Source: Helianthus annuus (taxonomy: Eukaryota; Streptophyta; Magnoliopsida; Asterales; Asteraceae). Taken from it: DNA of 64,000 bases. The stretch covers positions 12,992,111 through 13,056,110 of the forward strand of contig NC_035433.2 in the NCBI RefSeq assembly GCF_002127325.2. Reading direction: 5' to 3'. A program made the position numbers and the translations under genes. Numbering within the stretch: the stretch's first letter is position 1; every line of letters starts with the position of its first letter. The notes below the pieces were generated by a model that was given only the letters and a program-made list of their open reading frames with translations, ran no database searches and was not told the origin of the DNA. This document shows, one piece after another, positions 46,064 to 57,216 of the stretch.

Positions 46064-46514
46064 TGTTGACTACGTCTGCATTACGTCATAGGTCAAGATA
46101 GGTCAACATAGGGTCTTGAAAGTCAAAATTAGGTTTTATGTTGTAGGTCCGCTTTTTTGAACATGTAAGTAGGTCCGCTTTTAAGGTATCATACTGGTCC
46201 GCTTATGTGTCATAAGTTGGTTCGCTTATGTGTCAAGTTGACTGGTCCGCTTGTACGACATGTCCTTTGGAGCGAACCTATAACACTATATATAGGGACG
46301 TTCAAGCGAACCTGATTAGTTTAGTCGTGTATGTTGAAGCGGATCTGTTGAGAGCTTTTGTTACCGAAACTCTGTCAAATCAATATCAGAAAGCAATAAA
46401 AAGAAAGGAATTGGATAGGAATGGCTGTTATAACTTCATTTACGTTGATTCCGCATTCGTACATGAAGATGAACGTTCTCTACTGACTATTCAGGGTCGG
46501 AACACGGTCTAACA
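46064..46514 (+). repeat. 5' LTR of Ty1/copia element E (left edge approximate)
   Basis: It ends GGTCTAACA just before the PBS. The left edge is put at TGTTGACTACG from the TG...CA rule. It contains the TATA box CTATATATAGGG near 46,284 and GGTCCGCTT words. The other LTR is not in the window. Confidence 0.6.
46284..46295 (+). promoter_or_regulatory. TATA box in LTR E
   Basis: CTATATATAGGG, a strong plant TATA sequence, about 230 bp before the LTR end. Confidence 0.6.
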
Positions 46515-46516
46515 AG

Positions 46517-46529
46517 TGGTATCAGAGCG
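46517..46529 (+). promoter_or_regulatory. Primer binding site of element E
   Basis: TGGTATCAGAGCG, tRNA-Met type, two bases after the LTR. Confidence 0.9.
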
Positions 46530-46737
46530 CAGGACGAGGAGTTCATACTACTACAGCTTGATTCTACCGATTTCTCTGATTTCTACTCACTTTCTCTCAT
46601 ACTTTTTCGATTTGAAGTGGTTCCTATGGTTGAAATTGTCTGATTTTTGAGTATACCGTGCGAAACATTGTAATAACAAACCCTAGAAAGTTTCAGATTA
46701 AAACTTAGCTTAAAAATGGTTAAAATTGGGTAAATTG

Positions 46738-47100
46738 TGAGATCCGCTTTTACGGACATCGATAGGTCCGCTTGAAATACAATAGTTCCACTTGAAATTA
46801 CATATTAGATCCGCTCATTCGGACACTTTCGCTTGTACGAACAGAGTAGATCCGCTCGAACGAACAAAGTACGTTCGCTCGAACGGACAATTTTCACTTC
46901 CGCTTATCCGGACTGAGTAGATCCGCTTGAACGAACCTTGTAGTTTCGCTCACACTTACAAGTCCGCTCATTTGATCAAGTGATAGGTCCGCTCATCCGG
47001 ACAATACCTGGTCCGCTTATTTGGACATTTGATTTCCGCTTATTCGAACAACTTGTTGCTCCGCTTATACTTACACTGATAGATCCGCTTATCAGTCACT
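46738..47100 (+). repeat. Array of TCCGCTTATNCGGACA words in the leader of element E
   Basis: TCCGCT(T/C)...GGAC or CGAAC pairs recur about 17 times, several as inverted TCCG...CGGA. The same word occurs at 46,148-46,260 in the LTR. The array ends just before TTTTGCAG, which resembles a splice acceptor 20 bases upstream of the gag ATG. Confidence 0.9.
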
Positions 47101-47157
47101 ATTTGTCAAAAATTTCGAAAACGTTTCTAAGTGTTTGCTGATTTTGCAGGTACATTC

Positions 47158-48750
47158 ATGATGGATGATATTTTCTTGAACCCGTTCAGCGACATGTACG
47201 CGTTTACTGGAAATTCTGGAAATGATGATACATCGTCAAGCAATGTGAACGAGAATCCGCCGAAAGAAAAGAAAAAGGAAGCTTGGGAATCGGAAAGTGC
47301 CTTCGGAACATTCAATAAACCCCCAAAGCTAATGGCCATCGAGGAGTACAGTCGATGGTCCAGAAAGTTTGAAGATTGTATGATGGCATTTGCATTTCCC
47401 AGTTGGAAAAGTCTGAAGAACGGTTATGAAAACGGAAACAAGAATGGTGAAGCCCTAACATCTGCTGATGAGATTGATTCATTTGTAGCTGAACAAAAAT
47501 GCGTGGTTTTGTTGTTCCAATCTGTTCGGGAAGACATCATCTCTTTGATCGATTATTCAAATGCAAAAGACCTTTGGCAAAAGCTAGAAAAGAAATGTCT
47601 AGGAAGTACTGAAATTGTGAAAAGTAAAAAGAAACATCTTAGAAAAGAGTTTGATATGTTTGGTTGTCTCAAGAATGAGTCAGTTTGTAAAATGATAGAA
47701 AGGTTTGGTCATCTGAAGCTGGAATTAGCAAGACATGATATCAGATATTCTGATGAAGAACTTGTTGACAAACTGTTCGATTCATTACCAGACGAGATGG
47801 ATTGGAGATATTATGCGCTGATGTTGAAGAACACTATTGCTCCTGAAAAGTTAAAACCAGATTTGGTGATTGAGAGACTTGAAAGTCACGAACTGGAACT
47901 GAAGAAGACGTACAAAGTTAATCACTCATCTTACCAGCAGAATTTGGATCTATACTATCCGAAAAGCATGATGCCAAAAGCAACTTCTCCCAAAACTGCA
48001 TTTTCTGCTGAGAATATGTTGACAGCAAGCAAAGAAAGTCAAAGCAGTCAAAGCAGTGGAAATCACAGTGGTTATCACAGTGGATCTTCCTCATCTGCAA
48101 GTCATTCTGATGCAAAGTTTTAGTGCATCATTGCAATAGATTTGAAGAATGCATAGAATTTTGACGAGGAGTCGGCTAAGCAACAAATGGTCTTCTTGGC
48201 GTCGGTATTAGAATCATATGAAGGATTAGTAGCTGGGAAGATAGGCAACACAAACCTAACGAAAGAGGACTATGACCAAATAGATCCTGAAGAAATGGAG
48301 CTAATCGATATTCGTTGGGCTATGGCCAGTGCTGTTCGTCGTGCACAGCGTTTCATGGAAATTACCGGCAGAAAGACAATTGGTGGTCCATCTACCAAGC
48401 TGGGGTTCGATAAGTCCAAAGTGACTTGCTTCAAGTGTAAGCAGAAGGGTCACTTCAAGCGAGAATGCAGAAACGCGTATGCTGATGAGTCGGAGAATCC
48501 TTTCAGAGATGATTATTACAAGAAGGCGATTTATCACCAGAATAAATCTGAGCCGCCTAGACTAAAGCAGGCTGAAGATAACATAGACAAATCTAGGGCT
48601 CTTACGGTGATCTACGATGATGAGGGGTATGATTGGAGTAAAGAAGTGCTACCGGAGGAAGACGCGGTTGGTTACGCGTTCATGGCGAAAAATGAACCTA
48701 TTCCGTGGAAAGATAATCGAACAGAAGAGTAGAAGTATAGATACAGAAAA
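47158..48750 (+). pseudogene. Ty1/copia gag, element E, with three in-frame TAG stops
   Basis: Gag starts at ATG 47158 (MMDDIFLNPFSDMYAF). The core has YSRWSRKFEDCMMAFAF and LWQKLEKKCLG. The same frame continues past TAG at 48121 and about 48154 to a second part with IDPEEMELIDIRWAMAS and the knuckle CFKCKQKGHFKREC. A third TAG at 48730 precedes the coiled-coil part. It belongs to a copia group with unusually long gag (Sire-like by resemblance). The stops show it is decayed. Confidence 0.85.
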
Positions 48751-50730
48751 ATGATTGCTGAAAACAAAATCATTAGACTTTCTGGTATCTATTTGGAAGC
48801 AAAGAGAGCGAGAAGATGGGATCCGGACAGAGAATGCTACCTTGATCCGTATGGAAACATTGCGATCGACGACAAAACACTTGATATCGAAGCCATCATC
48901 AAGGAGTACAAAGAAGAGGATGAGTATTGGCAGAATAAATGGTGGGGAACTCCAACTGAGAAAATGAGAGAAGAAGAGAAAGAGAAAGAAGAGAAAGAGA
49001 AAGAAGAGATCGAAAAATCAAAGAAGATTGATACTGGAGTTATCGATACAACGCAGGAGTTGACTGCAGAGAACCTGGGAAAAATGGCTGACAAAGTGCT
49101 GGCTGCTAAAGCACTTGAGGTAGACTCTAACTTTGTGTCTGAGTCAAAAGGCCAGGTCAGTCCAAACTCGTCAACAAATGCGTCAGGTAAAAAGATCGAA
49201 GGAAATGTTGATTGCAAAAATTGCAACAAAGAGTGCAAATTTTGTAATACTGTCACGTATCTCAACGGTGAGAAAATTAAAGATCTGACAGCAAAGGTCA
49301 GAAGCGTTGAGAATCAGATTCTTGGTCGTGACAAAACAGTGAAAGCTTCAACTGAACGGATAAGAGAATTAACTGGCCAAATTGAAAAAGATAAAATTGA
49401 ACATGAAAAAGTTAAACAAGAAAATGAAAAGTTAATTCTTGAAAACCGTCAGATTTCTGAAAAGTTTGAAAAACTCAAAAGCACAGTGAAAGATAATGAT
49501 GATCGAAATGGTAAAACTTTTAAAGAAAACGAACATCTAAAAGCAGTGCTGAGAATAAAAGAAGAATCAATCAACAAACAACTGGATGAAATCGCTAAAT
49601 TGAAATTAAAATTTCAAGAGGCTGAAATTGAAAACGAGCGAATCCAGTTGAAGCTTAACAGCTATAGCTCTGCAAGCTTTGTTTTGCAACATATTATTCC
49701 AAAACCCATTGGCAAAAACAAAGCTGGCGAAGACGTGTATTCTGATGGAACTGGGGTGGGTTTTCATAGAGTTCCACCACCTGTTCTTGATAACTATACG
49801 AAAAAACAATCTGGGTTGGTTGAACTTGAGGAAGAAAGTGAAGTTAAACTTCCAGAGAACATTGATGTCACGTTCACATCTTCCAATGACGATAGTGTTC
49901 AAAGTGATATTGTAAAAGGTGTTGTTGAAAATGTGCTTAAAACAGATAGTGACACTACTGAGGAAGATGGGTGTTTCTTGGACAAATACATTCCGAAACA
50001 AAAGTCCAAGAACAACATAAGTGAAGAATCAAATCTTGTCATGTACAAGATGTTGGGTTCAGATAAGTTGTTTTCGGATTCAGAGTTTCCAATAGAGAAT
50101 GTTAACATGAACAAATTGACAAATGTTTTCAAGTTAGTTGAAGTTGAGTTATCAGAAGTGAACAATCTGATTCAAAAGAAAAGAAAAATGAGGTTTGAGA
50201 AAGAAAAGGTTTACAACAAAAAATCTGTTAATCCACCACGTTTTTACAATAACAACAGAAACAACTGGTCGGGTGGTTATCAGGGGGGTAAATCGTATCA
50301 GAAAAGAAATGTTTCAAATAAGAGATTTATTGAGAAGAAAAACTTTGTGAACAGTTCAAGTTCACTTGCTGATGAAGAAAAAGAAATTTTTTCAAAATCA
50401 AACAAAGAGTTCTTTGAAAAGAGAACTTCACAGGCTCAGTCTGAAGGCACAAGTTGGGTACTTGATACTCTAACTTGCTTTAGATGTAATCAAGTTGGTC
50501 ACATTGCACGAAAGTGTACCAATGTGAAGCCTAAGACTGAAACTGTGAAGACTCAACAGAAGAAAGTTGATGTGAAGGGTAAAACACCAATCGTTGTTGA
50601 GAAAAAGAGTGTGAAAAATGAACCCGTAAAGAAGTTGGTAACTAAAAACGACAAATTTTACAAAAGGGTTGCATTATCTCAACAAGTTGGAAGCCAAAAA
50701 TTGAGAAGAAAATTTCAACTTCTGAGGTGA
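48751..50730 (+). pseudogene. Long coiled-coil gag extension with second zinc knuckle, element E
   Basis: About 659 codons in the same frame as gag. A Glu/Lys-rich run (about residues 73-90) precedes a small Cys cluster (CKNCNKECKFC). A long heptad-rich coiled coil follows (about residues 175-305), then an acidic part, an Asn/Lys/Arg-rich stretch and a second CCHC knuckle, CFRCNQVGHIARKC. Such gag extensions occur in some plant copia elements. A frameshift near 50,690 ends the frame, which continues in another frame (KKTEES...WVDFMFD) to about 50,870. Confidence 0.8.
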
Positions 50731-51185
50731 AAAAGACTGAAGAATCAATTACGGTTGATTATGATGCAAATTTCCCACCTCTCAAGGCTGAATATTTCAA
50801 AATTCAAATTGCGAGAGTCAAGGTTACACCTAAGGCTGATGAGGCCTGGGTGGACTTTATGTTTGACTAAGCAGTTTGAATTGCCGGAGCTTCCTTGATC
50901 GCGAAGCATGAATCGGCATCCTTATTGAAGTTGGTTAAGTCAAAGTTTGTTATGTGCAGGATCTTCCAAAACTTGTATCCAGATGGATCATGGATAGTGG
51001 AGCTTCGAGACATATGACAGGGAAGACTGCGTTACTGTATGATGTCAGAAATATAAATGGTGGTTACGTAGGTTTTGCTGGTAATCAATGAGGAAAGATT
51101 ATAGGTGAAGGAACGTTATCCAACGGAATCGTAACGTTTGAGAGAGTTAACTACATCGCTGAGCTGGAGAACAATCTGCTAAGTA
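50731..51185 (+). pseudogene. Copia protease, element E, interrupted by element C
   Basis: The protease motif MDSGASRHMTG lies near 51,000. A TGA follows at about 51,090. The sequence ELENNLLS is then cut by the insertion of element C and resumes at 61,211 with SQICDRMY. AAGTA (51181-51185) and GAGTA (61211-61215) are the target duplication, one base different. Confidence 0.85.
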
Positions 51186-53517
51186 TGTAACACACCCAAA
51201 ATACCACCTGCGGAAACCCCGCGAGGCGTGTTACACATCAGAGTCTGAGCCACCAATCACATTGAACCAATGGTAAATATTTAAATAAAACATGTCATTA
51301 ATGGCTAAGATTAAATATCAAACACAATATTAATTCACAAGAGTTATGTAGCGGAAGCATATGATAAGTCGTTTTGTAATTGTTTCAAAATAAACTTAAA
51401 ACCAATGTATCAATTATAAGTAATCCAGTAGCTTCGATCCATGACCACTCCAGCACGCCCAGATAGCAAGTCCATGTTCCAAGTTAACGACCTACAAGCA
51501 TGCAAACAAGTGTGTCAGACTACGCTGGTGAGTTCAAGGTTTCGTTAACGTGTTGTGTTACCAGATATATGTTAATGCGATTCAATGTTGTGATACGATG
51601 TTGCTCATGTTAGTTACCCTAGGGAATACGCCCTTACGTAACCGAGGAGTGTGCCTCTTAGCAACCCACTATGTTGTTCATGCTAGTTACCCTAGGGAAA
51701 ACGCCCTTACGTAACCGAGGAGTGTGCCTCTTAACAACCATAGTGAAACCCAGATAATTAGTTCACCCCCGTCCTTACGGCCCGGTGTGAGGTTTCCCAC
51801 CTAATAGCGCTATCAACTAATTACCCCATTGCCCTCCAGGCAATAACCAAAACCGATTAAGTTGTTTACCCAAAGTTTCCCTTCCAAATGTTTACCAGTT
51901 GTCCCAAACCACCGGGACGCATGCTTGAGAAAATGCAATGAACTCACCTTGGTTTGCTCGGCAGATTATACCAAAAGTTACTTGAATTAAAAGTGGTCAA
52001 TCACGTCCTAACAGGGTTACCATACAAGTCAGGTTTGGTTCAAGTAATGCACGTATGTTTCACATAACTAACAGGTTTCAAACACGTATGGATCATAACG
52101 AACACATAACAGTCAAGTGCATAACATATTCGGCTTATGCGATCTAAGTAAGAAGCCCAACATAATAACGGCCCAGCTTATTGTGCGATCTGCATACTTG
52201 TGCGATCCACAAAGTCCGGCCCAATTAATATAACAGTCCATTTGTATTCGGCCCAAGTAAGTAACATGTGAGTGACTTGTGCGACCCGGCAACCTTGTAC
52301 GATCCGGATGGTTTGTGAAATCCGAACGGGTTGTGCGATTGTGATATGGGCTGTCCGGCCCAACAGTGTACCCAAGTTTAACATATGTGTGTGGCCCAAC
52401 ATCTTGTGCGATCGGCACCTGCTTGTGCGATGCACAAGATGTTGTGCGATCATGCATAACTAGCCGGTAATATATGCTTATCTACTAGTACCCATAATGT
52501 GCAATTGTACTTGTGCGACCAGGAGACCCCTTGTGCGATCAGATCAGCTTGTGCGACTGATCTAGTTGTGCGAGTAGGCATCTTGTGCTACCGAGATGCC
52601 TTGTGCGAGTGGGCCTCTTGTACGATCAAGAGGTCTTGTGTGACCGGTTCAATCATTCCACAAATCAAGCAATTCGGTTATAACAATTTATTAGTTTCCA
52701 AGGTTTCCATGTTTACATCAACCAATTAACAACTTCTATTCTAGACATCATCGATCAAAACAGCTTTTATCTCAACTTTTCTTATGAACCCTAATCCGAT
52801 TCATATGAACAATCATCATAACTTATTCAATCAAACAATCATTCTCGCATCCAATTCACATGAACCCTAGCCGAGTCAAAATCAACAAGAACAATAATCA
52901 TCATACCGAAACATATTAGCATGCATCATGAATCGCTAACATTCATAACAAGACGATTTCATGATCATTATCATTCAACCTATATGTGGGCCGATTAACA
53001 AGAACATCACATACGATAATCATGTCTACACACTAACCATCATATCAAAACATGGATCACAGTAACATGCAACAAAACATAGGGCACTAACCGTTTCAAG
53101 GAAAGATCCGAATCCTATGAACTTCGAGGAGGGTGGCTGCCTTCGGTTCGTGAGAGGGAGAGAGAGAGAAGAGCTAGGGTTGTGTGTTATGTTTGAGAGT
53201 TGTGACAAATGAGAAAACAAAACTCAAGGATGAGTTCTTGTTTGCGTAAAAAGGGAGTGGGCCGGCCCATCACGGGCTGCCCCTTTGGTCCGATTACAAG
53301 GTGTGGCCCAAATGGCCTTGTGCGTTCCAGTAAGTGTTGTGCGATCGGTTCGTGTTGTGCGGTTCGGATTAAGTAGACATATACATATTCACATAATACA
53401 TATTCACATAACATGTCATAACGTCATACATTCAATAGTTCAATCATTCGATAATTCAATCAAGTTCACATACGTCGCATACAATACAAAGACGGGTTTG
53501 AAATACGAGTTGTCACG
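51186..53517 (-). repeat. 3' LTR of Ty3 element C (left copy, 2332 bp)
   Basis: It runs from TGTAACACACCC to GAGTTGTCACG. Compared by eye with the right copy I count about 14 substitutions and one indel, nearly all transitions (about 0.6%). It contains a 75-80 bp direct repeat with TTACCCTAGGGAA (about 51,612-51,740) and the TTGTGCGATC array. Confidence 0.95.
52131..52640. repeat. TTGTGCGATC array in LTR C, left copy
   Basis: About 18 occurrences of TTGTGCGATC or one-mismatch variants, irregularly spaced (10-60 bp), with GGCCCAA words between. A few more lie at 53,320-53,360. Confidence 0.92.
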
Positions 53518-53669
53518 GTATCCCCAACTAAAAAGAAATTTCGTCCCGAAATTTGGTACGCACTCACTGAGAAGTTAGATAAGTTAAAGCTAGATAAGTT
53601 ATATCGTTTGCTGGTTTTCCTGGGGTGTCACATCCTCCCCAACTTGAATGGGAATTTCGTCCCGAAATT
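53511..53669 (-). repeat. Duplicated LTR-edge/purine-tract/palindrome unit of element C
   Basis: TTGTCAC, CCCCAACT and the palindrome AATTTCGTCCCGAAATT (53537-53553) at the LTR edge, then TGTCACATCC (53627), CCCCAACTTG and the same palindrome (53653-53669) 116 bp further in. This matches element B. Confidence 0.85.
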
Positions 53670-55077
53670 CACTAGTTGCATCAACACTGGGATTGCTAGG
53701 TTTTGACTGGTCTTCGGGGAACAGATGTGGATACTTAAGTTTCATCTGGTCCTCGCGTTCCCACGTGAACTCTGGACCGCGTCTTGAGTTCCAACGAACT
53801 CTCACAATCGGTATGCGGCTGTGTTTACGAACTTTAACTTCCCGATCCATAATTTCAATTGGTTCCTCGACAAACTGCAATTTGTCGTCTATCTTCAGCT
53901 CTTGAAATGGTACTACTAGTGTTTCATCAACCAAACACTTCTTTAGCTGCGATACGTGAAATACATCATGGACATTACCCAACTCAGCAGGTAATTCCAA
54001 CCTGTAGGCCACCTTTCCAATTCGTTCCAGAATTTTGAATGGTCCTACATAGCGAGGGTTTAGTTTGCCGCGTTTCCCAAAACGCACCACACCCTTCCAG
54101 GGTGAAACCTTTAACATAACACGGTCATTGACTTCAAATTCTAGCGGTTTACTACGCTTGTCAGCGTAGCTTTTCTGACGATCGCGAGCTGCGGCCATAC
54201 GATTTCGGATCTGCACAATGCTTTCTGATGCCTCAAGCACAAACTCAGGCCCTGTGATCTGACTATCACCCACCTCATGCCAACAGAGAGGTGAACGGCA
54301 TTTTCGTCCGTATAGTGCTTCGAATGGAGCTGCCTTAATACTTGTGTGGTAGCTGTTGTTGTAGGAGAATTCTATCAACGGTAGGTGCTTCTCCCATCCT
54401 TTTCCAAAGTCGAGTACGCATGCCCGAATCATATCTTCGAGGGTTTGGATGGTGCGCTCGCTCTGACCATCCGTCTGCGGGTGATAAGCGGTACTCATGT
54501 CGAGTTGAGAACCAAACGATTTATGCATTGACTGCCATAACTCTGAAGTGAAACGCGGATCTCGGTCTGAAATGATAGAAGTTGGCACCCCATGCCTAGA
54601 AACCACCTCCTTAAGATACACTGCTGCCAGCTGGGAGAATTTGTCTGTTTCCTTGATTGCCAGGAAATGTGTTGACTTCGTGAGGCGATCAACAATCACC
54701 CAAATGGTATCGTTCCCAGCCTGAGTTCGAGGTAGCCCTGTCACGAAATCCATGGCGATCTGTTCCCACTTCCATGTGGGTATCTCTGGTTGCTGCAGTA
54801 GACCTGAGGGCTTTTGATGTTCCGCCTTGACTTTAGCACAAGTCAAACATTTGCTGACGTAAGTTGCTATATGAGCCTTCATGCTGGGCCACCAGTAGGT
54901 AGTTTTCAGGTCGTGGTACATCTTATCTGATCCCGGATGTACAGAGTAGCGTGACTTATGTGCCTCTTCCATTACAAGTTCTCGTAAGTTGCCAAAGAAT
55001 GGGACCCAAATGCGTCCAGTTACGTAGTAAGCACCGTCTCCCATTCGTTCTAGTCGTTGCCTCGAGCCACGTAAAGC
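53599..55077 (-). pseudogene. Ty3 (Tekay-like) integrase, element C
   Basis: About 490 codons after a premature stop at 55078-55080. It contains the zinc-binding CLTCAKVK region, the core with [17 protein letters not shown] and the DGQSERT box, [14 protein letters not shown], and a chromodomain-like C-terminus ([16 protein letters not shown]). The integrase itself shows no lesion. It is collinear with element B at clearly lower divergence from a working sequence. Confidence 0.92.
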
Positions 55078-57216
55078 TTAAGCTTGGACGTTCTCTGGTT
55101 TCAACGCTTCTACCTGAGCGTCTCGTATCTGGGAAGGAAGATTGGACTGGATCGTGAGTTGCAATGCTCGTACACGCCTAGGTGCACTATCCTTTCTGCT
55201 GAGAGCGTCAGCTACAACGTTCGCCTTGCCCGGATGATACTTGATGGCACATTCGTAGTCATTTAACAATTCAACCCATCGTCGTTGTCGCATATTCATC
55301 TCTTTCTGGTCGAAGATGTGCTGGAGACTCCTATGGTCGGTGTAGATGGTGCATTTGGTACCGTACAGATAGTGCCTCCAAATCTTCAACGCAAATACCA
55401 CCGCTCCTAACTCCAAGTCGTGTGTCGTGTAGTTCTTCTCGTACAACTTTAGCTGACGAGAAGCATAAGCTATTACCTTCTCGCGTTGCATCAACACGCA
55501 ACTGAGACCCTGAATTGACGCGTCACAATATACCACAAAATCTTCGGTGCCCTCCGGTAAAGACAAGATCGGTGCACTGCAAAGTTTCTGCTTCAGAACT
55601 TGGAAGGCCTCTTCCTGCTTCGTTCCCCAAGAGTACGTTGTGTTCTTCTGTGTCAGCGAGGTGAGAGGTTGCGCGATTTTCGAGAAATCTTTAATGAACC
55701 TTCGATAATACCCTGCGAGACCAAGAAATTGTCGCACCTCAGACGGAGTCTTTGGTACCGCCCAATTCTTCACTGCATCCACCTTCGCAGGATCCACATG
55801 TATCCCTTTCTCGTTAACAACGTGCCCAAGGAAATGCACTTCTCGAATCCAAAAGTCGCACTTTGAAAATTTCGCATACAGCTGTTCTCTTCTCAAAAGT
55901 TCCAAGATGAGACGTAGGTGGCGCTCGTGATCTTCCTTGTTCTTCGAATAGACTAAGATGTCATCAATAAACACTATAACAAACTCGTCGAGATATGGCT
56001 TACATACGCGGTTCATGAGATCCATGAAAACCGCTGGTGCATTGGTCAATCCAAACGGCATGACCAGAAACTCATAGTGTCCGTAACGCGTTCGAAAGGC
56101 CGTCTTGGGAACATCCTCTTCCCTAACCCTTACCTGGTGATACCCCGATCTTAAGTCGATCTTGGAATAGAAGCTTGACCCTTGCAATTGGTCAAACAAG
56201 TCGTCGATGCGTGGTAACGGATAGCGGTTCTTAATGGTCACTTTGTTGAGCTCTCGATAGTCGATACACATACGGAATGACCCGTCTTTCTTCTTTACGA
56301 ACAAAACTGGGGCTCCCCAAGGCGAAGAACTGGGTCGAATGAAACCCCTATCCAACAACTCCTGTAGTTGATTGGACAACTCCTGTAACTCTCCAGGTGC
56401 TAACCGGTAAGGAGCTCGAGCAATTGGAGCCGCTCCCGGCGCAAGATCAATCTGAAATTCTACTTGACGGTGGGGAGGTAACCCTGGTAGCTCCTCTGGG
56501 AACACATCAGCGAATTCTCGCACCACTGGTAGATCCTCGATCTTACTCTCTTCAGACTGAGCGTTGGTAACTAACGCTAACAGTGCAGGATACCCCTTTT
56601 GTAGATACTGCTGTGCACGCATGGCCGTGATAATCCCAACCATCGTCCCACTGCGATGCCCTTGAACTAACAGTGACTCCCCATCAGGGAGAGGAATACG
56701 CACAACTTTCTCCTTACACAAAATTTCTGCTTGGTGCTTAGACAACCAATCCATCCCTACTACTATGTCAAAGCTACCGAGTGTAACGGGAAGGAGGTCA
56801 ATGTCAAACACCTGACCCACGAGATCTAATTTGCATCCAAAAAGGACATTCGAGGCTTCTATCGTTTTACCATCTGCTAGTTCTACTACTTGTTTAACTT
56901 CTAAAGGTGTTGGGGTTATCCCTAATCGTTGGCTAAACTCTAGGGACACATAACTCCAATCAGCACCCGAATCAAATAATACAGAAGCAATACGATTGTT
57001 AACAGGAAACGTACCAGTTACAACGTTGCCGTCATTCCTGGCATCCCCTGCTCCAAGCTGGAACACTCTACCGCGAGCACCATTTCCCCCGTTATTGCCG
57101 TTGTTGTTGTTGTTGTTGTTCCCAGCATTGTTATTATTCGGGCGGTTGTTGTCGTTGGCGTTCTGATTTAACTGAGGGCAATCCCGCTTAAAGTGACCCT
57201 CGTCACCACACTGATA
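55078..57216 (-). pseudogene. Ty3 (Tekay-like) protease-reverse transcriptase-RNase H, element C
   Basis: About 712 codons. It starts within the broken second zinc knuckle ([13 protein letters not shown]). Protease has [10 protein letters not shown] and VVGMDWL. RT has [22 protein letters not shown] and an intact FIDDILVYS. RNase H has YCDASI, TDHRSL and [15 protein letters not shown] at 55078-55080, one base from a Glu codon, cuts it from integrase. The catalytic residues are all in place. With the frameshift in gag this gives two lesions in an otherwise intact pol. Confidence 0.92.

Noticed and set aside
52113..52463. Open frames with Cys/Arg/Ile-rich protein in LTR C
   Set aside because: They arise from the TTGTGCGATC array; the same frames recur in the other LTR and have no domain.
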